A stretch of 64,000 bases of DNA from a bacterium (GTDB taxonomy: Bacteria; Patescibacteriota; Microgenomatia; UBA1406; GWC2-37-13): the NCBI GenBank assembly GCA_029573715.1, contig JAKQDR010000226.1, forward strand, positions 21,705 to 85,704, in the 5' to 3' direction. Under the pieces are notes generated by a model that saw nothing but the letters and a program-made list of their open reading frames with translations, ran no database searches and was not told the origin of the DNA. Positions 23,905 through 33,500 of this stretch are shown here, in pieces (within the stretch, counting starts at the first letter, position 1; each line of letters opens with the position of its first letter). The position numbers and the translations under genes were made by a program.

Positions 23905-25671
23905 ATGCAATTTGCACAGTTTGCATCCTATTTGCATGATATTGAGACGGTATCTTCACGCCTGGCAATTACCGAAAAGCTCGCTAAACTATTTAGTGAG
24001 CTACACACAGATGAGCTTGCGGTGGTGCCCTATCTGTTGCAAGGACGTGTTGCGCCGGCATACCGTGGGCTTGAGTTTGGCATGGCTGAAAAGAGCCTGC
24101 TTAAAGCTGCTGCACAGGCATTTGGCCTTGACTTGCCAGATGTGGCCCGACATGTGCGCACAACCGGCGACTTGGGCGAAAGTGTTGAGACGTTGCGGAG
24201 AGCCTTCATGTCTATGGAAGAAAAAACTCTTTCCATTGCTCATGTGTATGGCGAGCTGTATCGCATCACTCAAGCTACCGGTGAAGGCAGTCAGGAATCA
24301 AAAGCCAACATACTCGCATTTCTTTTCACCCAACTTGATCCGCTTTCGTGTAAATATTTGTGTCGCATTCCGCTGGGGCAACTACGGTTGGGAGCATCTG
24401 ATGTCACCATCCTTGATGCGGTTTCATGGATGCTCGTTGGCGATAAGTCTTTGCGCTCAAAAATTGAGAAAGCCTACCAAGTGCGGCCCAATTTGGGATA
24501 TATCTGTGCACAGGTGGTAAAGATGGGTGTTGACGTGGTCGAAACGATTTCTCCACAGGTGGGCACTCCGATACTTATGATGAAGGCAGAGCGCCTGTCA
24601 TCGGGCGCTGAAATAATTAAAAAGATAGGACAGTGTATGGTTGAGCCAAAATATGATGGCCTCCGCTTGCAGGTACATATCCAAAAGTACAAAGTACAAG
24701 GTGCAGAACACAAAGAGCAAGTGCCTAACGATAAAAAATATTCTGTGGAGATATATACGCGAGGACTTGAGTTGGTAACCCATATGTATCCGGATATTGT
24801 TGATGCGGTAGAGAGAGAAGTTGGTTGCACAAATGCTATTATGGAGGGTGAAGCTTTGGGATACGATGAAACAACCGATACGTTTTTACCTTTTCAGCAA
24901 ACCATTCAACGCAAACGCAAACACGATGTGGCCGAGGCGGCAAAGCGTATCCCCTTGCGGTTTATGGCCTTTGATCTGTTGTATATGAATGGGGAGAGTT
25001 GTTTACATAAACCGCTTGTGGAGCGCAAAGCTCAACTTCAATCACTTATCGCTTCTGATGCATCGACCATTCGACTTTCACCTCATGAGCAGGTCACTGA
25101 CCCTCATAGATTAGAGGCACTGTTTGACCAATATATTGGAGAAGGATTGGAGGGGATTATGGCTAAGCGACCGGAGAGCGTGTATAAGCCGGGAGCACGT
25201 GAATTTTCTTGGGTTAAGTTGAAGCGGAGTTATTCAAGCAAAGTCAATGATACTGTTGATTGTGTGGTAATGGGGTATGATGCGGGCAAGGGCAAGCGCG
25301 CTGCGTTTGGCATTGGCGCGGTGCTTGTGGGTGTGTATGAGCAAAGTGCTCAGCGTTATCTCACCATAGCTAAAATCGGCACTGGTATGACCGATGAAGA
25401 ATGGAAAACGCTCAAAGCAAATAGCGAAAAGCGAATAGCGAAAAGCAAACCGGATGAATACACGGTTGCAAAAGAGATGGAGTGTGATGTATGGGTACAT
25501 CCGCACATCGTTCTTGAGGTGCGCTCGGATGAAATCACCCAATCCAAGATTCATACGAGTGGCTGGAGCTTGCGGTTTCCTCGCTTGGAGCGGTTTCGAG
25601 CGGATAAGCGCCCACATGATGCGACAACAAAAGATGAGATAGATACTCTTGCAGTCAGCCAGAAAAACTAG
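23905..25671 (+). CDS. lig: ATP-dependent DNA ligase, archaeal type
   Basis: 588 aa. The N-terminal DNA-binding domain (1-220) is followed by the adenylation domain with motif I EPKYDG (Lys249 as the AMP-bound residue), YTRGLE, motif IV GLEGIMAKRP and motif V WVKLKR, then an OB domain. Length and layout match archaeal/eukaryotic ligase I-type enzymes rather than the bacterial NAD-dependent LigA, and suggest transfer from archaea. It could seal Okazaki fragments or repair nicks. ATG 23905 was preferred to the in-frame start at 23821, which lies inside fic. It overlaps the convergent glycosyltransferase by four bases. Confidence 0.93.
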   Translation: MQFAQFASYLHDIETVSSRLAITEKLAKLFSELHTDELAVVPYLLQGRVAPAYRGLEFGMAEKSLLKAAAQAFGLDLPDVARHVRTTGDLGESVETLRRAFMSMEEKTLSIAHVYGELYRITQATGEGSQESKANILAFLFTQLDPLSCKYLCRIPLGQLRLGASDVTILDAVSWMLVGDKSLRSKIEKAYQVRPNLGYICAQVVKMGVDVVETISPQVGTPILMMKAERLSSGAEIIKKIGQCMVEPKYDGLRLQVHIQKYKVQGAEHKEQVPNDKKYSVEIYTRGLELVTHMYPDIVDAVEREVGCTNAIMEGEALGYDETTDTFLPFQQTIQRKRKHDVAEAAKRIPLRFMAFDLLYMNGESCLHKPLVERKAQLQSLIASDASTIRLSPHEQVTDPHRLEALFDQYIGEGLEGIMAKRPESVYKPGAREFSWVKLKRSYSSKVNDTVDCVVMGYDAGKGKRAAFGIGAVLVGVYEQSAQRYLTIAKIGTGMTDEEWKTLKANSEKRIAKSKPDEYTVAKEMECDVWVHPHIVLEVRSDEITQSKIHTSGWSLRFPRLERFRADKRPHDATTKDEIDTLAVSQKN

Positions 25672-26450
25672 TGTTTTTTGTGTGGAGTGCTTGGATTATC
25701 TTTTGGTTGATACATGTGCCCGCCCATTTCGTAGTTTAGCTCAATAAATTCTTTGCCGAGTGTGCGCTCTACCATACTGAGGATATATTTAGGTACGACA
25801 GTAATGTATCCTTCTTTCTCAAATCTTCTGAGTGAATAAATATAATGCGCGTGACGTGCGACTGCGCCTATCACTCCAGCACGTCTTGCTCGGATAAATA
25901 TATCGTGATCTTCTGCAAATAGTTTTTTTTGTTGATGTCGGGGTGAAGATTTGTATCCATCGATATGAGTGAATAACCCTTTCTCAAACAATGCAATTCC
26001 CAGAGTATTTAGCGGTGTAGGGAGCATGCGCGCGACTTCGATTGCTTTGTTATACACTTTAAATGCAATTTTAATTCCCACATCGGATGTGTCAGTTTCC
26101 ATGATGGGGTAGTACATAAGACATCCATTTTTTTTTGTTTCTTGAATGATGTGTTCTAAAAAATGAGTGTCTGGGATACGTGTATCAGCATCGGCAAATA
26201 TGAGGTATTTCCCATGAGCCAACAAAGCCCCCATGTTCTTTTGCAATGCAACACCTCGCTCAGGTGAGAGCGCATGCACCACATGCATTGATTCTTTGAA
26301 TTTTGAAACAATTGAATTCGTATTATCTTTCGATCCCCCATCGACGTGTACGACTTCAAAGTCTTTGTAAGTTTGTTGTTGTAAATCTTGCATGAGCCCA
26401 CCTATGAAGTGTTCTTCATTTAGGGTAGGAATAATGATAGAGATATACAT
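25668..26450 (-). CDS. Glycosyltransferase family 2
   Basis: 260 aa. SIIIPTLNEEHFIGGL (4-19), VDGGSKDNT (36-44) and the DXD-type FADADTRIPD follow the GT-A fold. The second half contains a likely acceptor region and no membrane helix. It resembles dolichol-phosphate-mannose-synthase-like or poly-isoprenyl glycosyltransferases. The gene is on the minus strand, downstream of the large membrane protein at 26495, which may act on the same glycan. Confidence 0.85.
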   Translation of the reverse strand: MYISIIIPTLNEEHFIGGLMQDLQQQTYKDFEVVHVDGGSKDNTNSIVSKFKESMHVVHALSPERGVALQKNMGALLAHGKYLIFADADTRIPDTHFLEHIIQETKKNGCLMYYPIMETDTSDVGIKIAFKVYNKAIEVARMLPTPLNTLGIALFEKGLFTHIDGYKSSPRHQQKKLFAEDHDIFIRARRAGVIGAVARHAHYIYSLRRFEKEGYITVVPKYILSMVERTLGKEFIELNYEMGGHMYQPKDNPSTPHKKH

Positions 26451-26494
26451 AGTTTATAAATGGTATTGTACATCGTAGTTAACTCAGTGAGACC

Positions 26495-28207
26495 CTATTG
26501 AGTCTGAGACAAAATATAGACATGATATTGATCATTTTCGTATGCCACCGGCAATTTGTATTTGGTTGGTTTGATTGTCACCGCATATGTAGCATCATAC
26601 TTTTTTCCGATACGGACCAAATCTTCAGTAGTGAGGCTTCGATAGGCATCTGCGGTGAGGGCTAAATTGACATAAAAATTTCTATTGAATTTCTCGAGCG
26701 CGCCGGGTGCCACATCTGCAAACCGCTCTTTCCAATAGGGGATATACCCCGGGTCAAACGCAGCCTCCAAAAGTTCAGAAATGGTTGAAACGCTTGAACG
26801 CTCCGAAAGCACGCGCCATTCCACATCATAAAGCCAAAACATATGTGGCGGAGTGATGAAGATGGCGTTTTTTGGGGTATTGTCTTTTGCCCATCGTTGC
26901 ACTTGGTTAAACGCATTGTCAGGTGGATAGATGTACACGCCGGGCCGCCACAGTGCAAAATGGTAAGCGAGTGCCAGCGCATATGCGTATACCCCAACAA
27001 ATACAATGACAAGCGGGCGCACGTCACGAAGCCGAGTAACATAATTTCGAAGCCAATAGGCGAGCAGGAGTAAAAATGGAGTGAAAGAAAAAATGAGAAT
27101 AAGAAACCATAGAGATGCGGTGTGTCGGGTGGGTGAATTTCTCATGCGCTCAGCCACAAATGCGCACGCATACACGTAACAAAATACCATCAAAAATACT
27201 CCTACGCGCGTGATTTGTGCTTGGATAATGAGTGCTGAAGGGGTAATGTATGTGGCAATCAGTTGCACGCACAGAATGAGCATGCCTGCAAACATAAAAT
27301 GGCGCACCGATGTGTCGATGTCTGTGATTTTGTCTTGTGTGTGTCGCTCACGAATAAAAAGAAATGTGAGCACTATGGTGGCAATACCTCCAAGGGTGAT
27401 AAGCGGAATATATATCGCCTCAAAACTTATGAAATGAAACAAATGCGCAAAGACTCCTCTGTCTAAGATGTCAAACCATTCCCAATTAGCTGCAATTCCC
27501 CCGCTTGGTTTGCTCAGCCGCCATATAAGCACCGGTGATGCAAAAAGCGTAAAGAGGATTCCGTGCTTAATGATATTTCTCCAGCCGAAGTCTTTCACAC
27601 GGAGCACCAAATCAAGCATAATCATCGCCATCACAAAATTTACCGAGATGACATGAATATTAAATAGCAATCCAAGCAATATCATCGCCCGATATGTTTT
27701 TTTCTTAAAGTACCAGCTGAGCGCAAATAGCTCAAATGGCAGAGCGAACGTTCTGTTAAGCAGGCTAAACTCCAAAAATGGAAACCCGGAAAATCCGAAA
27801 TGAGGAAATAGCATCGCACACACGGAAAGAAAAGAAACCAGCGTGTCACGAAACATTGTATGTGTAAGTGTCCACACTCCCCAAAACGTAAGGTAAACGA
27901 CTCCCACATGCACCACAAAAAGTGCAATCTCAAGTAAACCCGCCTGATACAACGGAGTGAAAAACTGCCAAAAGAAAGAGTAGTGAGTGAGGCGCAAATC
28001 AAAATATCGGTCATTCGGATAGAGTGTTGGGTCTACAGATTGCTTTAAAAAAGGGATGTGGCTTACTTGGTCAAATGTTCCTACGTAGTAGCCGTACAGC
28101 ATCACAGCGACAGCGGTTAAGAATGCGAAAAGTAGGTGTTTGTGATACGGTTTGGCATCAAGCGCATGAACGAGAGAGAGTAAGTTATGGGTGAATGATG
28201 CGCGCAT
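26495..28207 (-). CDS. Large polytopic membrane protein (GT-C-like)
   Basis: 570 aa with about ten or more hydrophobic segments through residue 420, followed by a soluble C-terminal domain of about 130 residues. The layout, with PNDRYFDLRLTHYSF near the N-terminus, is that of GT-C-fold glycosyltransferases or related uncharacterised membrane proteins. No catalytic residue can be named with confidence. An extended -10 TGG-TACAAT lies just upstream; ATG 28207 is favoured over 28219. The GT2 gene follows in the same direction. Confidence 0.7.
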   Translation of the reverse strand: MRASFTHNLLSLVHALDAKPYHKHLLFAFLTAVAVMLYGYYVGTFDQVSHIPFLKQSVDPTLYPNDRYFDLRLTHYSFFWQFFTPLYQAGLLEIALFVVHVGVVYLTFWGVWTLTHTMFRDTLVSFLSVCAMLFPHFGFSGFPFLEFSLLNRTFALPFELFALSWYFKKKTYRAMILLGLLFNIHVISVNFVMAMIMLDLVLRVKDFGWRNIIKHGILFTLFASPVLIWRLSKPSGGIAANWEWFDILDRGVFAHLFHFISFEAIYIPLITLGGIATIVLTFLFIRERHTQDKITDIDTSVRHFMFAGMLILCVQLIATYITPSALIIQAQITRVGVFLMVFCYVYACAFVAERMRNSPTRHTASLWFLILIFSFTPFLLLLAYWLRNYVTRLRDVRPLVIVFVGVYAYALALAYHFALWRPGVYIYPPDNAFNQVQRWAKDNTPKNAIFITPPHMFWLYDVEWRVLSERSSVSTISELLEAAFDPGYIPYWKERFADVAPGALEKFNRNFYVNLALTADAYRSLTTEDLVRIGKKYDATYAVTIKPTKYKLPVAYENDQYHVYILSQTQ

Positions 28208-28372
28208 AAGGGACACCATTGTACCAATTATTGGTAATAAATAGTCGATAAACGCCCTTTCCCCAAATTATCCACATAGAATGTATTAAAAATTATGGGT
28301 TGGTGCAACAATCTAAATCACTAATACAATAATATAGGTTGTCTTATAGTACACACGAAATAAAATATAGGC

Positions 28373-28401
28373 TTGACAAGTGAAAAAAGAGGGTCTACAA
28401 T
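28373..28401 (+). promoter_or_regulatory. Strong promoter of the putative small RNA
   Basis: Perfect TTGACA (28373-28378) and TACAAT (28396-28401) separated by 17 bp, with no open reading frame of note downstream. Confidence 0.8.
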
Positions 28402-28407
28402 CTTCAT

Positions 28408-28510
28408 CAGATAAACCGCTCAATTGGGGACGAGTAAGGTTTAGGAAATTGGTTGTAGGAAGAGCATTGTTGAGCTTGTCAAAATTTGACGAGCGACGAT
28501 GCTCTTTTTT
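28408..28510 (+). ncRNA. Putative small RNA of about 103 nt
   Basis: The strong promoter at 28373-28401 points to a start near 28408. Stem 1 pairs TAAACC (28412-28417) with GGTTTA (28438-28443) and CTC with GAG, exposing the ten-base loop AATTGGGGAC (28422-28431). The 3' hairpin pairs AGAGCAT (28461-28467) with ATGCTCT (28499-28505) and continues inward with GTCAAA/TTTGAC, then a run of six T, a standard intrinsic terminator. I do not recognise it as 6S, SRP, tmRNA or RNase P RNA. The loop sequence recurs at 28796 (see findings). Confidence 0.65.
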
Positions 28511-28512
28511 GT

Positions 28513-28768
28513 ATCTTGGGCCCACCCGACTTGTTTTTGTGTGGCGAGCCAAGCACTGATCACGCGAAAAGGTGTGGCAGTGTGTCGTTTTGCACAGTGG
28601 CTGAGAGTAGTATCACCAAATATAAACACACCATGTTTTTGTTTATGTTTGATTCTCGCATTCAGATCGTTGCTTCAAGCTAGTGAGCAGTTTTTATTTT
28701 TTTTGAGAGGTTGGAGTTATGCTGCGTGATGATGGGGATGAGTATGAAATCTCGTGACTAGAACCCAA
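28513..28768. other. Gap with no supported gene
   Basis: Between the small RNA and the terminator at 28769 I see only short, overlapping frames on both strands with no family resemblance and no promoter. Nothing is assigned. Confidence 0.5.
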
Positions 28769-28823
28769 CAAAAAAGAGCATCATTACCGCTCGTAAATTG
28801 GGGACGACGAGTAATAATGCTCT
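28769..28823 (-). terminator. Intrinsic terminator of the gene at 28928
   Basis: On the minus strand AGAGCATTATTAC ... GTAATGATGCTCT forms a long hairpin (28823-28775) followed by six T (28774-28769). Its loop region carries the complement of AATTGGGGACGA (28796-28807), the loop sequence of the small RNA. Confidence 0.75.
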
Positions 28824-28927
28824 TTCTTATATCGATATCTTTCCGTATCGATAGTGCACATCGTATCAGCCGTTTTTCTGTGTGTCAATCACCAGGGGTA
28901 GTGTGCGTTTGTTAATTCACACACTAG

Positions 28928-30445
28928 TTATGCTTTACGTGCTGCATCACCAATAATGCCCGACATCATTTGAAACAGTGCAAAAATACCCATGAGTGCG
29001 ATGTCTTGGCCGTGTTCTTGCAAGAATTTCGTGAGCCATGCTTGTGCTCGTGCTGTCTGTTCAGGATTAAGTCCGCCCATAATATGCTTGAAGGCTTTTC
29101 CGGCAAGACATTTATCATCTTGCCAATCATGCTCTTTCAGAAATGCCCAAGGGTCTTTTGCTTCTAGCATTTGATTGGTGAACCACTGAGCGTCTGCCAT
29201 ATCAACATCTCCAGCAACCACAGCATCAAGATATCGGCGATATAAAGAATCAGTTTCACCACTCTGGAAACTGCGCAAACTCTTGAGTGAGTTTTCAAGC
29301 TCAGTAGTATCTTTACCTGCTTTTCTTTGTTCTGCAATTCGTAATTCGAGATCCCCTGCTTTGCGTTGAAGACCGGGAAGAGCAGCCATACGAAGTACTT
29401 CTTGTAGTTGAGCACCCGTTGGCTGGAGTCCGCTTTCTAGCGCTTGTCTTATGGCGCTTATATCTTGCTCAAACTTCTCCATTTCTTTTGGACTACCACC
29501 CCATTGATCCGATCGGATGTAATCGAGCATATTTTGAGCAAAGGTGTCTGCGGTTACTGCAGAAACAGCAGTAACTTCCAGGGCTTCTCGGAGCACTTTG
29601 TCAGCAATTCCATCTGTAATGTCTAAGTTCTCATTCCCATATGGTTTGGTAGGAGTTATGCTACTTACATATCTTTCACATGCGTTTACTGCTTCTTTTA
29701 AGGCAGGGTTGGTATTCTCGTTACTACTTGCCTTCAGATCTGCATACTGTGTTAAGACTAATAATTCTGTTGCCTGTTGCATGGGGAGCGCAATATCAAG
29801 CACAGGATTGCCCGCACTATCAGTGCCTGAGAAGTGTACAAGCGGTAAGTCATTTGGCCCCTTGGGGCCTTGTGTTTTACCACGAAATGTTTTGAGCTCA
29901 ATGACGCCGGGTGGCAATCCGGAAGGGGTATTTGGCATGCGCTCACTTCGTTTGTCGTATGCGAGTGCATACGAGCCGTCGGCAAGAGCGCGTACTCGAG
30001 GCAAGGGATGGTTTGGGCCAAACCATGGACTCTCAGGATCATCTTTGAGATGAATACCCACGGAAGGTTCTTCCAATACGCCGTCTTCACACAGCAGTCC
30101 AATTACTGAAAGTGGGACACTCTCAGGACCTCGGTCATTTCTGAAAGCGTCCTTCCCGAGTGACTTTATGATTGCATAGAGTGCTTGACGTCTTTGTTCG
30201 GGCGACGCTGGCGGCCTCTCGCGAGATTCAGATCGCGGTTGTGCGTCTGGCCGTTGATTGCCATCAAACCCCCCAGACTGACCTGACACGAGTCCAGGTT
30301 GCACATCTGGCGGACTCATGGGCCCCGGTGCTTGTTCAGCTGGGGTGGTTGCCGGCGGTGGCAACTCAGCTACACCAGCCATAAATGCATTCCTTGCATC
30401 TGCGGCATCGAATGCCGGTGCTGGCGGATTTTCAGATTCTGTCAT
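28928..30445 (-). CDS. Hypothetical protein with C-terminal membrane segment shared with the 1530-aa protein
   Basis: 505 aa. The first 100 residues are rich in Pro, Ala, Glu and Gln and look disordered. The middle (about 100-240) has beta-rich stretches; 240-455 is helical. The end reads GGLNPEQ, then a hydrophobic helix IALMGIFALFQMMSGIIG and DAARKA. The 1530-aa protein at 42569 ends with the same order: GGLNPDQ, a helix with ILAFALVSYV and DAAKRA. No known domain. It lies divergent from the 1146-aa gene with 86 bp between starts and ends in an intrinsic terminator. Confidence 0.65.
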   Translation of the reverse strand: MTESENPPAPAFDAADARNAFMAGVAELPPPATTPAEQAPGPMSPPDVQPGLVSGQSGGFDGNQRPDAQPRSESRERPPASPEQRRQALYAIIKSLGKDAFRNDRGPESVPLSVIGLLCEDGVLEEPSVGIHLKDDPESPWFGPNHPLPRVRALADGSYALAYDKRSERMPNTPSGLPPGVIELKTFRGKTQGPKGPNDLPLVHFSGTDSAGNPVLDIALPMQQATELLVLTQYADLKASSNENTNPALKEAVNACERYVSSITPTKPYGNENLDITDGIADKVLREALEVTAVSAVTADTFAQNMLDYIRSDQWGGSPKEMEKFEQDISAIRQALESGLQPTGAQLQEVLRMAALPGLQRKAGDLELRIAEQRKAGKDTTELENSLKSLRSFQSGETDSLYRRYLDAVVAGDVDMADAQWFTNQMLEAKDPWAFLKEHDWQDDKCLAGKAFKHIMGGLNPEQTARAQAWLTKFLQEHGQDIALMGIFALFQMMSGIIGDAARKA

Positions 30446-30496
30446 GATACATGAGCGGAGTCATTGGTAATGATGACTAATCAGTTCAAAATATAC

Positions 30497-30525
30497 TTGA
30501 TATCACCATTGAAAACAACTATATT
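30497..30525 (+). promoter_or_regulatory. Promoter of the 1146-aa protein gene
   Basis: TTGATA (30497-30502) and TATATT (30520-30525) are 17 bp apart; the -10 ends 6 nt before ATG 30532. Confidence 0.7.
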
Positions 30526-30531
30526 GTGAGT

Positions 30532-33500
30532 ATGGTGGAACGACAACAACAGGTATTACATAGATCTGATGGTACACTCGCCAGGAGAGAAGCTAGAAGA
30601 GCAACATCGCTTGGATCAAAAAAACCATGGCTTAAAGGCGGGGCTTCCGAGCGCATCAGAGACTCCAAAGTAGTAAATGCACTTATTGGTAAAAAAGAAG
30701 ATCCTGTCCCAGTTGATGTGCGAAAGGCGAATGCAGATGTGCTTGCGAGTGTTTATAGAACTAATCTTCACAATAGAGATGTAACACAAGGCAATGAAAC
30801 AGCCAGATTTAAACTCTGGCATCGTAAACCTAAAGAAGTCAGGGCCAATATTGATCGCGTCTATCCCAAGTTTGAAGAATGGTGGGAAGGGTTTGCGACG
30901 CGTATGATGAAGCTTTACCCTCCTGAGCAATATCCATACGGCCCTGGTGAAAAGAGCCCCATATATTTCAAATGGCAGATGGCCCGCTCGTTTTATGAAC
31001 ATGGCAAAGTGCAAGTGGCTAAGATACAAGAGGCGTTCATGGATCCTGATTTTTTCAACACCACCATGATGCTTATTGAACATGAAGCCACGCTTAAGAT
31101 GCATGCACTTGGTGTTCGCAAAGAATTCGACCGCATATTCAAATCAAGAAATGTGTTGCGCACAGACACGGTTGGGGCAAGTACACCAGATCTTGGCAAG
31201 CTACTTGTAGCAGGACTTGAGATCGATGCAGCACTTGCTGTCGCACTTGGCACCATCGCCCTCACCGCTGCAACCGCAGGAACTGCATTACCTCCGGCAC
31301 TGGTAAGTATGATGGCAGGATACCTCGGAGCGGCAGCAATAGGAATGACGGGCACTGCATTAGTTGAGCAAATTGCGGTAGGCGGGCTCAAGACACTTTT
31401 TGATGGGTTGAGAGCAAATGGGCAAATTAGAGTATTCACCGATACATGCCAAAATTCGTTACGACAAATACAGGCAAATGCACCCATCGCAGATTATATG
31501 CGTGATGTGTATCACATAGATCCGCGCCAAATACAAATCAATAATCAGGGGGCGGTTGAGTTTGTCAAAGGTACAGATTCTGCAAGTTGGGTGGCGGTAC
31601 GACATGATTTGGAAGCTGATATTCGTCTGCGTGAGCATTTTTTGGTGGATATGGTTGGCGTAGATATGAAGCGTGCCCATGCACTTACTGAACAATTTCT
31701 CACCCAAGGTTATCCACGGCAGCGTGGGGGCAGACGACCATCATGGCTTGGTGGATCGCGTCGTGTTAGCAGGAAAGCGGGCAGTGGTGTTGATAGCATG
31801 ATTGTCAATCAAACAGGCTCAGCGTATGAGCATGAGGTGCTCACTGAGTTTGCCCTTCTTCGAGAAAAAGGAGCGCCCAACCTCCATATCGATATTCCGA
31901 CACCGCTTGAGCAAGCGAATGCGGCCCGCCTTCAGATTTTGTATATCGAAGCAGGCAAGCGGGTGCTTGCAAGAAGAGCGGAACCTATGTTTCGTCAGAC
32001 GCTTGCTGAAATAACTGCTTCTCGCGCACAGACTGATGGTATAGATGCGAAGCAAAAAACGATTGATCAAAAAGTAGAAGAATGGGGGCGTGGCACCAAA
32101 GGAGCGGATGGGAAAGTTACCAAAGAGGGCTCACGCAGGCAAGAAGCAAAAAAAGAAGCTGAAAAGGTGAAACAACAGGCAGAACAGCTGATAGACGGAG
32201 TGGGAGTGAAAGACGGTAATCCAGCGCGGGAGGGGCTCATAGCAAGAAAGGAAGCGCTGAGAGGATCTGATGACAAAGGACTGTTTAAACGTCAAGAGAA
32301 CGTGCAATTAACCTTTAAGGATGCAGTCTCAGAATTGCGCAATGCTGGGTTTCGAACTCAGGCGGATATATTAGATAGGGATAACACGATAGATTCGGTG
32401 CTGAGCGCTATTAAAGCAATTCAAACAGAGAAAGGAAATGTAGAGTCTTCAATTTCAGATTATACAGAACCCAATGGAGCGGAATACCAAAAGGCCGAGA
32501 AATCATTTGAAACAGCCAAAGCAGCAATCGAAATTACACCCCCTCCAAAGAAGTATCAAGATAATCCCTCACTTTTGTTAGAAGATCTTAAAAAAGCGGA
32601 CAGCATACGAGAAGGAGAGCGGGCCAAGATAAAAGCAGAATACGATAGGCGGAATGAACGAATACAAAAACTCACTGATCTTATCTCATCTCTTCAGACC
32701 AAAATAAAACAATTAGAGACAGCACAAGCTGAGCTCAAGTCCACACGAGCTGAACTTATGGTAATTCGACGGACGCTAGATGCAATGCGTAAGGCATATA
32801 CGGATGTGACCACCACTACACTAGCCCCGAATCCACCTGTGACAAAAGATGATCTTCAGAAGTATGGCCAAACAGGACATGATATGTTGACGTTGATAAA
32901 CAAATGGAAAGCTCCACGCACTGCTGCATTGTCACTTGCTCAAGTTTCATATGATGAACAGGAGATGGTTGTTCTCGCTGTCGCAGAAGCGAGAGCTGCA
33001 GAAGTGTACCATCAAAATACGGGTAAAGACGAATATCTCAACCCCCCAACCGGCGTACATGCGGACATGCTCAACGTGCTTACTGCCGAACAGCTAGTGG
33101 TGCTTCCTCCGGCGCGGATACGGGAAATATTAGACAGCCAAACGACACTTACAGTTTATGGAAGACCTCCTGCGAATACACCTGAGGCCAAACTTGCTGC
33201 CATAGTTGCTGCACAAACGCATGAGACTCAGTGTTATATGGCTCGTGAGAAGGGGCTTCAAGAGACCATTAATACTCAACGTATCGTTGTGACCGGCCTT
33301 GAGAAAGCAGTCCAAAATGCAGATAAGGAATCCGACAGAAAGCTTAACCAGATACATTTAGTGAAAAAGTATTTGGAGGACAGAGCGCACGTATATGGGG
33401 AGGTTGAACACATGAGAAGTTTCGCGTCATTGAATAGATATCTTGTCGGGTATAGCGTGGGTAACCCTGCAAATCAAATGAGGGAAGAAGATAAGCGACA

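Noticed and set aside
28408..28510. Known RNA families (6S, SRP, tmRNA, RNase P RNA) or a riboswitch
   Set aside because: None of their conserved cores can be seen, and no gene follows on the same strand for a riboswitch to control.
28441..28729. Short overlapping frames in the gap next to the small RNA
   Set aside because: They overlap the small-RNA terminator and each other on both strands, have unusual composition, and show no motif.
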